A stretch of 64,000 nt of DNA from positions 43,101,159-43,165,158 of the forward strand of contig OX031059.1 of assembly GCA_943736015.1 (NCBI GenBank), given 5' to 3'. The position numbers and the translations under genes were made by a program. How positions within the stretch are numbered: the first letter of the stretch is position 1; each line of letters opens with the position of its first letter. This document shows, piece after piece, positions 28,677 to 39,899 of this stretch. The stretch comes from Tridacna crocea (lineage: Eukaryota > Mollusca > Bivalvia > Cardiida > Cardiidae). The notes under the pieces were generated by a model that was not told where the DNA came from, ran no database searches, and saw only the letters and a list, made by a program, of their open reading frames with translations.

Positions 28677-29448
28677 AGACTGTTAAAGAAGAATACCCTA
28701 AAGTTGTGATTATCTCTAAATCAGTACATTGATTACATAGTTGTGTTTATCTCTAATCAATACCTTGATTATATAAAGTTATTTAATCATGGGTATCAGC
28801 AGTACAGGTAAGCGGAGTTTAGCCTTTTTTCATCTCATCTCTGCACTAAAATTTTTGTTGTGGATACTTATTTCATTTGGCTTACCAAGACTGTTTAAAT
28901 AAGTATCCACAAAATGGATATCCATGAGGATATGCTGTCAATTTTTTAAATCCAATTTGCTCACTATCTGGACTGTAGAGTATAGAAAATTATCAATGAT
29001 ATCATGCAACTGATTAAAGTTGAAACTTTTGAAGTAGAAGATTTTTTTGTCATCCCAGTGTAAAATGAAAATTTCAGTATTATAGGGAATATAGTTAACA
29101 AATCTGATTGTAAAACCTGGTGATTTGCTTTTGAAATGGCCACAAAATGCTAAATAATTATATTGACTAGTCAGATTTGGGGCTGATAATTTTTTTCCTC
29201 CTCCAAAGTTTTGAACTCGGTAACTCTTTGTATATCCATTTATTCTGTGATTCAGAAAGCCACTTTTTACATTCAAGTTTTGAAATATGTGAAACATATG
29301 GATAAATAACTTGTGTTCATGTGTAGCAGGTAATACAGTGGGACACCTTGTCCTGTAAATCAGATAAAAGTAGATGACATTTGTTTAAAGAAAATAAACA
29401 ATAAATTGTGCTCTGAAGGGTAAAACTTGAGATTACCATACAATAAGT

Positions 29449-29667
29449 TCACACTTTACTGCATAACTGTGCCTTATATAGACCTACAAGAAAAATGCTT
29501 TGGAATAAATCATGGAAAAAGAGAAAATGCTTGTAACCAGTATTTTTTTTTTCCATGATGTTTTATAGCCTTCCAATACAATTATAAACATACAAGTTGC
29601 ATTTACATTGTGTGCTTATGCTTTCAATTTGGACAATTCTAAAATTTTGTGATCTGGTGAAGGATTA
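29449..29667 (+). mobile_element. TPC element, forward, decayed
   Basis: ACTTTACTGCATAACTGTG start, AATGCTTGTAACCAGTA core remnant, GTGATCTGGTGAAGG then TTAA. Confidence 0.5.
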
Positions 29668-29764
29668 AGAGAACCTATTATGGGAAAAAGCTACTAGTGA
29701 ATGTCTTGTAGAATTTATTATGGTTTTTCAAAATATGCTACATTGTTAAAAGCTTTGAAAAAAA

Positions 29765-30271
29765 TCTTTTTGTTTTCCGATCCTTAAGGAAGAGGACATT
29801 TGAAAACACTGTGGGAATAGGAGGTAGTACATGTACTTGGAACAAGTATTTTTTTCTTTTTTCACATGTTTTTTATTTTCCAACAGATTTGTGGACAAAT
29901 TCCATCCGTTATGCCATATTAGTTGTCTGCAAATACTTTCATCGTGGATGTATCTAAATTCAACTCTTTACCACACAACTCCGAGTTTTAATGACTCTTG
30001 GGTTTTGAGAAGCTTGTGAAAAAAGGAGAAAGTTCTGGTGTACTGCATTTTTTCCCTTTCCCACAATATTTCCTACTTTTTCACCGAGAGTTACCATTGT
30101 TTTAGCTCAATTTAATGTAGCTAAAATGATTGGCCTTGTTAATGAAAGGTCTCAAAACATTGCAGGAAAAAGGAGAAAATGATGGTTAATGGCATCTTTT
30201 CCTTTTTTCACTATGGTTTACAGTTTTTCACCTAACGGTGTTAATGCTGGTGATTGTGTCATGAAGGGTTA
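29765..30271. mobile_element. Cluster of three decayed TPC copies
   Basis: 29765-29962 forward, 29959-30080 forward and truncated (CTCTTTACCACACAACTCC), 30118-30271 reverse (GCAGGAAAAAGGAG core, GGGTTAA end). Confidence 0.5.
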
Positions 30272-30476
30272 ATCCACGTAATAAACCAGCATAAAAATGT
30301 TTCCAATGTTTTCAAACAGTAATAGAAATCTAGTTGCCTTCTTCACTAATAACTAATGTACATATTCTAAATTTTAAGATTAACATTATAATTTGCCAAG
30401 ATGGACTTTCTGACCCAATCACCAAGTTAGTCTTTGAACCAAGAATTAAATTTTAATAAAGAATGTTTGACATATC
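30272..30476. other. Unique-looking sequence before the inverted duplication
   Basis: No feature recognised. Confidence 0.3.
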
Positions 30477-32910
30477 ACACGGGTAGGAAACTTCATATTC
30501 AGAGTCAATGGCTCCGACGAGAAAATGTTGTGTTGGTCTTCCGTTTCTGAAGATGTCGGCTGAAAAACAATCCCAAAACAGGTAGGCATGTCAATATTTG
30601 TAATTATGTGTTCTTATGTCTCTGAAATTCAAAAAAAGGAGAATGTCATTCGATGCTCTAGTCTTTCAACGTGTTTTCTGCACTATGGAAAGTTGGAATT
30701 GGTGTACGATGTTGTATGAATCATTTGTGGCGTGGATTGACCGTAGCCAAAATAATACATCTCGGAGATAAATTCAGTTTGTTATTACCATTTAATTGGC
30801 AAGTAAGAGGGAGTCTTACTGTCCCAAAGCCATGAACTAATGTCCTGAAATGTTACATTCACTACTGGTCAAAAATTGAAAAGAAAAGCACAAGAATTGA
30901 TAAAAATAAAGAAGGGCTCTGATTATGTGGAGCGGCTCTGACTATGTTACTCGGCACTGATTCAAGAGGGCTCCCTTTCAAAATTTTAGTTTTCTGTAAA
31001 TAATTAGTCAGGACGTAAATTTTGGTTTTCCATTAATATCTTTCTGTCCAAAATTTAGTTCATTTGTTGGATGGAACATGATTGCATGTATGAAAATACT
31101 AAGGACTGGTGTTTCCACGTTAGAAAAATGCTGTTTAACATTAGTCTATCTAAATTTTGAAAATACTTCTGCATAGCTTTTGATTAGACCGAATGGTCCA
31201 TATATAAAATTTTTCGTGCTTTTGTCGCAAATGCAGCCCACACATAAGCACAAATAATGAAAATATATTTTCTTTTAGAAGTACGAGAATGATAAACACA
31301 GCACGTGTTTGAATGGTCTAGATGCATGAATTTGCATTAGGAAGTTTATGAATCATTATTCAGCCATCAACATAATTCTTTACATATAATTGAAACTTTG
31401 GAAACAAAATCATTGTTTTGCGAAACAATTTAAAAAGGTCACCTGTAAAAGTCATGTCGAAATCTGTCACCACCCCTACTATCATCCCCACATCAATGAT
31501 TTTGATGAATCAGAATTCTGCAAATAAACTTTGGATAGATTACCCAACAACAGTTTCTTGCAGAAGAGCACAAGCACGAAAGTGACTAAAATCATGAGTC
31601 CAACGAGAGAACCACATGCAGGTGCCAACAATATGATGTTGTTTTTCGACGGATTAAAAATTTTCAAAACGATTTTTGAAAAGGGTCACCCTAGACATAT
31701 CTGTGAAATTATTTCAAAGTCTGACCAGCCATTCCAGAGAAGATTTTGTTTAAATTTCTTCATGTACATACAGTGTTAATAGCCCACAGCCATCAGAGCC
31801 ATGTTTCTTGATGGATCGAAATTTCTCCAGCACTTTGCGAAAAGGGTCAACCAAGGAACATTTCTGTGAAAGTATTTCAAAATTTGACATGCCGTTCCAG
31901 AGAAGAATTTTTTAATAATTTCTTCATGGCCGTAAGTGGCCACCTGCACCCCAATCAGGGCCATGTTTCTAGACAGATCAATTTTCGTGAACACTGTTTG
32001 AAAAGGGTCACCAAAGGAACATCTCTCTGAAATTATTTCAAAATCTGACCAGCCGTTTCAGCGAAGAAGAATTTTCCGTATAGTGCAAGTAGCCCCCATT
32101 CACCAGAGCTATATTTATTGACGGGTCAAAATTCGCGAACAATATTTGAAAAATGTCACCCAAGGAACATCTCTGTGACATGATTCCAAAATCTGACCAT
32201 CGGTTTCTGAGAAAAAGAATTTTTAAGAATTTCTTCATGGCCATAGTGCAAGTAGTCCCCATTCATCAGAGCAGTGTTTATTGACGGATCAAAATGAAGA
32301 AGATTTTTTAGATTTTTTTTTCATTTCTGTATAGTGCAAGTAGCCCCAATTCATTGGCATTCAACAGAGCCAGGTCTTTTGACATCAAAATTTCGCGAAC
32401 AATTTTGGAAAAGGGTAACCCAAGAAACATTTCTGTGAAATTATTTTAAATCTGACCAGCGGTTTCAAGAAGAATTTTCAAGAATTTCTTCATTTCCGTT
32501 CAGTGCAAGTAGCCCTCATTCACCAGAGCCATGTTTCTTACGGGGTTACAATTTCGCCTACAATTTTTTAAAAAAAGGGTCACCCAAGGAACATCTTTGT
32601 GAAATGATTTCAAAATATGACGAGCAGTTTCAGAGGTGAAGATTTTGAAAGAATTTCCTGGCAACTAGGGTTTTTGATGGAATCAAATTCTGTGAGCAAT
32701 TTTCAAAGAGGACCTCCCAAGAAACATTCAAGCCAAGTTTGGTCCGAATCAGCCCAGTGGTTTAAGAGGAGAAGATGTTTAAAGAAATTGTTGACGACGG
32801 ACTACAGACGACCGCACGACGGACGACGGCCACATCGTTATCCTAAAAGCTCCCTTTGAGCACGTTGTGCTCAGATGAGCTAAAACCGGAATGAATGGCA
32901 TCATTTACGT
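30477..32910. repeat. Left arm of 2.4-kb inverted duplication
   Basis: Reverse complement of 33423-35844. The outer edge (ACACGGGTAGGAAACTTC) matches the last bases of the right arm, and the inner edge ends GGCATCATTTACGT. The arm contains the inverted 5' part of the exon-like segment at 35762, a unique-looking 1.1 kb, and a tandem array (about 31660-32650). Over several hundred bases compared by eye, differences are a few per hundred. Confidence 0.85.
31660..32650. repeat. Tandem array in the left arm (mirror of 33690-34650)
   Basis: The same units in reverse, for example CCGTATAGTGCAAGTAGCCC recurring, with the CAAGGAACATCTCTGTGA block. Reading frames in it are repeat translations, not genes. 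Confidence 0.7.
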
Positions 32911-33019
32911 TTTCTGATCGTACATCATATTAACAAAATGTCAATTTGACAATATGTATAATTGGTAAAATACTTATCTTTGCTATTTCCTTATATAAAA
33001 CTCTATGAGAAAATAGGGT

Positions 33020-33369
33020 TACGAGGGATGTTCAATAAGTAATGCCCCTGACCCAAGTCCAGTTGTCTGATCTAGCTGAATTTTTGCATGTGTAATGATC
33101 GATGTCTCTTTAGCTTATGTGGCAAATTACAATTCTAGGCTAATTGTTGTTTGGGATTTACAGGTGTTTGAACTGAGTCAGGTGTTAAATTGGAGCCAGA
33201 TGAGTGTCGCGCACTTATCCAGTTTTTGTATTTGAAAGGACCCACACCACAGGAGACTTTTGATGAATTAAAAGAAACTTATGGTGATAATGCCCCATCA
33301 TATGACCTTGTAGAACGCTGGCATTGTGAATTCAAATATGGCCGGAAGTCTTTACTAGAATTTAAATGA
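33020..33369 (+). mobile_element. 5' fragment of a mariner transposon
   Basis: Lies in the spacer of the inverted duplication. It starts with a mariner-like terminal repeat, ACGAGGGATGTTCAATAAGT (33021-33040). From 33172 a frame encodes a helix-turn-helix N-terminal domain (ECRALIQFLYLKGPTPQETF, APSYDLVERWHCEFKYGRKS), then stops at 33367-33369. There is no start codon and no DDD/DDE catalytic domain, so it is dead. Recognition is by the family pattern of mariner HTH domains. Confidence 0.75.
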
Positions 33370-33422
33370 CCGTTGGGTTACAAGAACTCATTTTCTATCA
33401 GATGTCAGTCACACACATTGAC

Positions 33423-35844
33423 ACGTAAATGATGCCATTCATTCCGGTTTTAGCTCATCTGAGCACAACGTGCTCAAGAGGAGCTTTTAGGATAACAAAG
33501 TGTCCGTCGTCCGGTCGTCCGTAATCCGTCGTCAACAATTTCTTTAAACATCTTCTCTTAAACCACGGGCTGATTTGGACCAAACTTGGCTGGAATATTT
33601 CTTGGGAGGACCTCTTTGAAAATTGCTCACAGAATTTGATTCCATTGAAAACCCTAGTTGCCAGGAAATTCTTTCAAAATCTTCACCTCTGAAACTGCTC
33701 GTCAGATTTTGAAATCATTTCACAAAGATGTTCCTTGGGTGACCCTTTTCAAAAATTGTAGGCGAAATTGTAACCCCGTAAGAAACATGGCTCTGGTGAA
33801 TGAAGGCTACTTGCACTGAACGGAAATGAAGAAATTCTTGAAAATTCTTCTTGAAACCGCTGGTCAGATTTAAAATAATTTCACAGAAATGTTCCTTGGG
33901 TTACCCTTTTCCAAAATTGTTCGCGAAATTTTGATGTCAAAAGACCTGGCTCTGTTGAATGCCAATAATTGGGGCTACTTGCACTATACAGAAATGAAAA
34001 AAAAAAAAAGTCCTAAAAAATCTTCTTTATTTTTATCTGTCAATAAACACTGCTCTTATGAATGGGGGCTACTTGCACCATGGCCATTGAAGAATTTCTT
34101 AAAAATTCTTTTTCTTAGAAACCGATGGTCAGATTTTGGAATCATGTCAAAGAGATGTTCCTTGGGTGACATTTTTCAAATATTGTTCGTGAATTTTGAT
34201 CCGTCAATAAATATAGCTCTGGTAAATGGGGGCTACTTGCACTATACGGAAAATCCTTCTTCGCTGAAACGGCTGGTCAGATTTTGAAATAATTTCAGAG
34301 AGATGTTCCTTTGGGGACCCTTTTCAAACAGTGTTCACGAAAATTGATCTGTCTAGAAACATGGCCTTGATTGGGGTGCAGGTGGCCACTTGCACTATAC
34401 GGCCATGAAGAAATTATTAAAAATTCTTCTCTGGAACGGCTTGTCAAATTTTGAAATACTTTCACAGAAATGTTCCTTGGTTGACCCTTTTCGCAAAGTG
34501 TTTGAGGAATTTTGATCCATCAAGAAACATGGCTCTGATGGCTGTGGGTTATTAACACGGTATGTACATGAAGAAATTTAAACAAAATCTTCTCTGGAAT
34601 GGCTTTGAAATAATTACACCGATATGTCTAGGGTGACTCTTTTCAAAAATCGTTTTGGAAATTTTTAATCTGTCGAAAAACAACATCTTATTGTTGGCAC
34701 CTGCATGTGGTTCTCTCGTTGGACTCATGATTTTAGTCACTTTCGCGCATGTGCTCTTCTGCAAGAAATTGTTGTTGGGTGATCTATCCAGAGTTTATTT
34801 GCAGAATTCTGATTCATCAAAATCATTGATGTGGTGATGATAGTAGGGGTGGTGACAGATTTCAAAATGACTTTTACAGGTGACCTTTTTAAATTGTTTC
34901 GCAAAACAATGATTTTGTTTCCAAAGTTTCAATTATATGTAAAGAATTATGTTGATGGCTGAATAATGATTCATAAACTGTATAATCCAAATTTATGCGT
35001 CTAGACCATTCAAATAAGTGTTGTGTTTATCATTCTCGTACTTCTATAAGAAAATATGTTTCATTATTTGTGCTTATGTGTGGGCTGCGTGTGCGACAAA
35101 ATCACGAAAAATTTTATATATGGACAATTTGGTCTAATCAAAAGCTATGCAGAAGTATTTTCAAAATTTAGATAGCCTAATGTTAAACAGCATTTTTCTA
35201 ACGTGAAAATACCAGTCCTTTGTATTTTCATACATGCAATCATGTTCCATCCAACAAATGAACTAAATTTTGGACAGAAAGATACTAATGGAAAACCAAA
35301 ATTTACGTCCTGACTAATTATTTACAGAAAACTAAAATTTTGAAAGGGAGCCCTCTTGAATCAGTGCCGAGTAACATAGTCAGAGCCGCTCCACATAATC
35401 AGAGCCCTTCTTTATTTTTATCAATTCTTGTGCTTTTCTTTTCAAGTTTTGACCCGTAGTGAATGTAACATTTCAGGACATTAGTTCATGGCTTTGGGAC
35501 AGTAAGACTCTCTCTTACTTGCCAATTAAATGGTAATAACAGACTGAATCTATCTCCGAGACGTATGATTTTGGCTACGGTCAATCCACTCCACAAATGA
35601 TTCAGACAACATAGTAGACCTATTCCAACTTTCCACGGTGCAGAAAACACGTTGAAAGACCAGAGCATCGAATGACATTCTCCTTTTTTTGAATTTCAAA
35701 GACATAAGAACACATAATTACAAATATTGACATGCCTACCTGTTTTGGGATTGTTTTTCAGCCGACATCTTCAGAAACAGAAGACCAACACAACATTTTC
35801 TCGTCGGAGCCATTGGCTCTGAATATGAAGTTTCCTACCCGTGT
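33423..35844. repeat. Right arm of 2.4-kb inverted duplication
   Basis: Begins ACGTAAATGATGCCATTC. Near its inner end is TGAGCACAACGTGCTCA, a near-palindrome that marks the edge of a dispersed repeat. It ends GTTTCCTACCCGTGT inside the exon-like segment. Confidence 0.85.
33690..34650. repeat. Tandem array of about 150-260 bp units inside the right arm
   Basis: About six units, each carrying ATGTTCCTTGGGTGACCC-like, GAAACATGGCTCTG-like and GGCTACTTGCACTATACGG-like blocks, then a CTGGTCAGATTTTGAAAT-like block. Unit length varies through indels. The mirror array is at about 31660-32650. Confidence 0.7.
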
Positions 35845-35923
35845 ATCAGCTGATAGTCTTTATAACCAGTATGTCAAATGTCGAAATAAAGGTTGTTGTC
35901 ACAAAATTGGAATCCATTGTTGA
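35762..35923 (+). pseudogene. Unassigned exon-like segment at end of inverted duplication
   Basis: After ttgtttttcag, the frame reads PTSSETEDQHNIFSSEPLAL, MKFPTRVSADSLYNQYVKC and RNKGCCHKI, to TGA at 35921-35923; a possible donor (AAG|GTTGTT) follows 35891. The Cys spacing hints at a zinc ribbon that might precede the OB-fold exon at 43319; that link is a guess. The first 83 nt occur again, inverted, at 30477-30559. Confidence 0.35.
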
Positions 35924-36228
35924 AGTAATATGTCGATGAACAATTTTTATAAAAGTTTCTCTGAAAGCTGTTTGTGTGCAATATTTTATAAAACGTATTA
36001 AATGTAAATATGTAAAGTTTTCACTCAAGAGATGAAAGTAAACATTTACATTTATGTTTTCTATTTGTTATTTCTGTTTACCCCATTCATATGCTGGATT
36101 ACGCTTGTGATGGTCCAGTCTATACTGTCTGTTCTTGGCATGTATATGTATTTATTATGTTTAATGATAGACCTTGGCAGGCCCAACAGTAAAATGTGTT
36201 CATCCCTGTTACTTCTGATTGAAACTTT
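35924..36228. other. Sequence after the inverted duplication
   Basis: No splice-flanked conserved peptide seen; nothing recognised. Confidence 0.3.
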
Positions 36229-36583
36229 TTTAAATCACATATTAATCTCCCTTGTTTCCAGGACAAAGCAGGTATTACATTCAACATTTACATTTAACTC
36301 TTAACCACACAATCCTGACTTTTAATGACCCCAAGACAGTAGCCTTCTGAAAACTTTGTGGAAAAAGGAGAAAATGCTGGTTACCAGCATTTTCTCCTTT
36401 TCCCACAATGTTTTCTACCATTTCCAAGACAAATTTCAATTTTTCAGTCACATACATTTTTCCGTCTGCAATTGCCTTCAATTTGGACCGACCTTCATTT
36501 TTGTCGTTTGAAAGAGAGTTAAATCACATAATCTCACTTGTATTCAGCAAAATGCAGCCATTACATTCAACATTCATATTTAA
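36229..36583. repeat. Direct duplication of about 65 bp flanking a TPC element
   Basis: 36229-36297 and 36520-36583 both read AAATCACATA..., then ATTACATTCAACATT and end ATTTAA. The TPC copy occupies the space between. Confidence 0.65.
36294..36522 (+). mobile_element. TPC element set A, forward, complete
   Basis: CTCTTAACCACACAATCCTG start; GTGGAAAAAGGAG core; GTCGTTTGAAAGAGAGTTAA end. Confidence 0.85.
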
Positions 36584-36925
36584 GGTAAGCATTTTGTGGT
36601 GAAGTGATGTTATTTTATACTTCTTTCAGGGGAATGAGTCTAAGTTTTACTGATGTAAACCAAGTCTTGGTAGCATTCTACCAAAGAACAGTGGATGGCT
36701 GGTTTGATTAAATAGTTAGGCTTATTTATTTCCATGAACTGATGAAGGACATTACAATGGAATTCATTCAAATAAAGTTGAAAACATCATTATAATCCAT
36801 AAAATAAATTACTGATGGAAATTCTAATGTGTGTCTGCATGGTTTTGTACATCTTGACCAAAAATTCATGGGATACTAATATATTGTTATGCGATATATA
36901 AAATGACATTTATCAAAATTATGAC

Positions 36926-36995
36926 ATAAAACTCATCTAGCAGTGAATTAAACCTATGCATAAAACCTCATCTAGCAGTTAATTAGACCTATATT
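36926..36995. repeat. Short tandem duplication
   Basis: AAAACTCATCTAGCAGTGAA and AAAACCTCATCTAGCAGTTA in succession, each followed by a TTA(A/G)ACCTAT-type block. Confidence 0.6.
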
Positions 36996-36999
36996 ACTC

Positions 37000-37700
37000 A
37001 TTCTGAGCTCCACTGGCCAAAGGCCAGTGAGCTATTGTCATGGCGTTGTGTCTGTCGTCCGTCAGTGTGTGCATCTGTAAATTTTTTCTTTAAAACACTT
37101 CTCAAAAACTACTGACTGGATTTTTACCAAATTTCAAAAGAATGTTCCTCTTTCAAATTCCTTCAAATAATTGTGTTCCATGAAGAATCCTGGTTGCCAT
37201 GGCAACCAAAGTAAAAACCTTTAAAAATCTTCTCCTCCCATTATTTTGCAGGAATGTTCCTTAACTCTTTACCACACAAGAAAGTTTTAGACTGGTCCAA
37301 ATTGAAAGCATTTGCGGACAACAAAATAAAGATTACTGAAAAATTGAAATTTGTTCTGGGAAGGCTTAAAAACACCGTGGGAAAAGGAGAAAATGCTGGT
37401 TACCAGTATTTTCTCCGTTTTCCACAGTGTTTTCAAAAGACTTCTTTCTCAGGGGCGTCAAAAGTAGGGATTATGTGGTAATGAGTTAATAGATAGAGGT
37501 TTACAGAATTCCTTTTAAAAAAATGATCTGTCAAAAAACATGGTTTTTATGCGAGATTCATTTTCTTTTTATGGTATAAGGTAAAATCTTTGAAAAATTT
37601 CTTCTCTCAAACTGTTCATTGGATTTCATTGTTGTTTTGCAGGTAAGTTCCTATGGTGGTTGTCTACCAAATTCCTTTAAAAAAAATTATACACCTAAAG
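37000..37700. repeat. Dispersed repeat H copy split by a TPC insertion
   Basis: CACTGGCCAAAGGCCAGTG hairpin edge, ACTGACTGGATTTTTACC and CATGAAGAATCCTGGTTGCC; the match resumes after 37489 with AAAAACATGGTTTTTATG. Confidence 0.55.
37261..37489 (-). mobile_element. TPC element set A, reverse, complete
   Basis: TTAACTCTTTACCACACAAG start; core GCTGGTTACCAGTATTTTC; TTATGTGGTAATGAGTTAA end. Confidence 0.87.
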
Positions 37701-38072
37701 ACACATTTTTTATAGACAAGGCTTATTTTTTCATGTATGATACATAGTAAAATTTTCAAAAATGTTCTTCTCCAAAACTATTTATTGTGTAAGTTTTGTC
37801 GACTAACAGAGAAAGTTTTGAAAAACCCTGAGAAAAGGGAAGAAAACTGGATTGACTTGACCTAGTCAGCCCCTTTCACAGCTTGAACTTTTCAGTTTTG
37901 CCTTATTACTATGCCTGAGTAATCATGCCAAGATAGAAAAGAAAAAGTATTTTAACAAAACACCCATTTTGTTGGTACATTTTAAAAAGCATGGTCTAAT
38001 GAGTACCTTTAACAAAGGGCACAGTGAATACTAAACTAGTGCAATGTCTTTTACTATTTTAGTTACACTTTA

Positions 38073-38407
38073 TTAACTCTTTCCCAAACAAGCCCAGGTG
38101 TGCAGTACAAGTCCTTAGAAAAAAACTGTGGGAAAAGAGAAATTGCTTGTAATCAGCCAAAGACAAGAAGTCTTTGGAAAACACTGTGGGAAAAGGAGAA
38201 AATGCTGATTATCATCATTTTCTCCTTTTCCCTCAGTGTTTTCTACTGTATGAAAGAGAGAAATCATTATTTCATCAATGTTTTATTTGTCGTCTGCAAA
38301 TGCTTTCAATTTGGTCACATCCCAGCATTTTCTCCTTTACCCACAATGTTTTCTAAAGGCTTCTTTCTCAGAGTTGTCAAAAGTAGGGATTGTGTGTTAA
38401 TAAGTTA
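38073..38407. mobile_element. Mosaic TPC element (two cores)
   Basis: A forward copy with core GCTGATTATCATCATTTTC and long arm up to CTTTCAATTTGGTCACAT continues directly into a second half core (CAGCATTTTCTCCTTTACCC) and a reverse right arm ending GTGTGTTAATAAGTTAA. A rearranged chimera. Confidence 0.6.
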
Positions 38408-38520
38408 AAGTAGACATCCAATGATAATGTCTCGCACACCAGCCACAAAAAGTTGCAACAACAACAGCCATACTGTAAAAGGTATTTACAATGTACAAAG
38501 GTGCAGACATCCTAATTTCA

Positions 38521-39042
38521 TTAAAGGTGGCCCTTCAGATTTTGGGACGAAAATTTTACAAAATTGCAAAAAAATCATCCTTATACTCCCATAGCCTTTT
38601 AATTTGCGTTCATAAAACCCCAGTAGTCGAAAACCATCCGATAACACGAGAAATTAGAGATTTATTACGGACCAGGATTGCACCAACGGGAGACACGTTC
38701 TATTTTTAGATTATCAATTCTATCATTTGAATACAGGAAAATACAGACAAAGTTTTAAACATCCGTCTGAAGAAGACATTATGGAAAATAATTATTACAT
38801 GTTTATTATGTAATGGAATTTAAGCGTTATTAGTCACGTGCCAGTCATTTGACATTCCCATAATGCTTTATTGATTTTCAGGCTACGTAGCCTTTTAGGG
38901 GAATACCATCAAAAAAAATTTTTTTCTGTAATTTTATGATTCTTAATTATTGATGATTTGTATTGTTTTTTCATATAAATTTCAATGATATATATTTTTT
39001 TTTATTTGGCGTGATGTGAAAATTCTAAATACCCACCTTTAA
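38521..39042. mobile_element. TIR element K, copy 2
   Basis: TTAAAGGTGGCCCTTCAGAT start and ACCCACCTTTAA end form the terminal inverted repeat. No transposase. Confidence 0.75.
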
Positions 39043-39059
39043 GTTCCCAAAACTGTTCC

Positions 39060-39222
39060 TTTAACCCTTTACCACACAATGCAGTGTAGTGAACTGATCA
39101 AAAAAAGACCTGAAAACATGGTTTCTCCAATTTTTAAGACGAATCATCTTTTGAGCTATATTGAATTTATTGTCTTCAAATGCTTTTACTTTTGCCGAAT
39201 CAATTTTGCTGTGTGGTTATAT
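39060..39222 (+). mobile_element. TPC element, forward, core lost
   Basis: TTTAACCCTTTACCACACAA start and TTGTCTTCAAATGCTTTTAC arm; no palindrome. Confidence 0.5.
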
Positions 39223-39325
39223 GTATATACTTACATGTATTTTTATTTCATCTTCAGAGGGCTTTGGCTATATCATGCTATGTAATATGACCATTTGATA
39301 TTGACTTGATAATGGACAACAAACT

Positions 39326-39553
39326 TTAATTCATTACCAAACTACAAAATTTAAGGCTTGTCCAACTCGAAGGCATTTGCAGACAATAAAATAAAAGTTG
39401 CTGAAAATCTGAAATTTGTTTTGTGAAGGGTAGAAACCATTGTGGGAAAAGGAGGAAATGCTGGTTACCAGTATTTTCTCCTTTTCCTAGAATGTTTTCT
39501 AAAGGCTTCTTTTTCAGGGTTGTCAAAAGTAGGATTGTGTGGTAATAGGTTAA
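39326..39553 (-). mobile_element. TPC element set A, reverse, complete
   Basis: TTAATTCATTACCAAACTAC start; core GGAGGAAATGCTGG; GTGTGGTAATAGGTTAA end. Confidence 0.86.
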
Positions 39554-39568
39554 GACTCGCATTTCAAG

Positions 39569-39645
39569 TGAGTGACAATGTGGCTCAAATGATGGAATTT
39601 GCCATTCCAAGAGGTCGAAATATTTTGGTCCATGAGAAAGCACTG
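39569..39645 (+). pseudogene. Short exon-like coding segment, unassigned
   Basis: Between a weak acceptor (catttcaag) and donor-like GTTAGC, the frame reads SDNVAQMMEFAIPRGRNILV and HEKAL. Codon use looks coding but I do not recognise the protein. It directly follows a TPC element ending at 39553. Confidence 0.28.
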
Positions 39646-39899
39646 GTTAGCGTAATTCTTTTCCACACTATTTTCAGTAGCCATTTTTAAATCGCCATTC
39701 TGTCAAGAATGGCAGATTTATTGCAGTCGGGGAGGTAGGGTGAAATGGGTTAAAAGTTGTAAGTGGATTCCTGAATCTTCATGGTTTTTTCAAGATAGGA
39801 TGAGCCTAATAACTTGAAATTTCCGTGCAACACTATCGTAACTCTGAATAAACCTTACAGTTTTTTACAATGTGATTGTAATCACTCATTTCATGTGTT

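Larger units (their letters stand above)
27693..29405 (+). other. SZT2 3' flank, poly(A) signal not obvious
   Basis: No AATAAA or ATTAAA is visible within about 1.6 kb of the stop. The first canonical AATAAA pair is at 29393-29398 and 29400-29405. Closer near-matches (AATAAG at about 27838 and 28005) are non-standard. The stretch also holds a decayed TPC copy, a family-B copy, a set-A copy and a short AT-rich tandem duplication at about 28695-28780. Confidence 0.4.

Noticed and set aside
32617-32859. 80-aa ORF in the left arm, with Arg/His-rich end
   Set aside because: A translation of a dispersed repeat edge (GACGGACGACGGCC region) present also in the right arm; no splice or family support.
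33889-34287. 132-aa ORF, longest in the window
   Set aside because: Lies across tandem repeat units of the right arm; the repeated peptide motif (GYLHYTE) is just the repeat translated.
35762-35891. Exon of SZT2
   Set aside because: SZT2 already ends with an in-frame stop at 27692 and this segment matches no part of it that I know.
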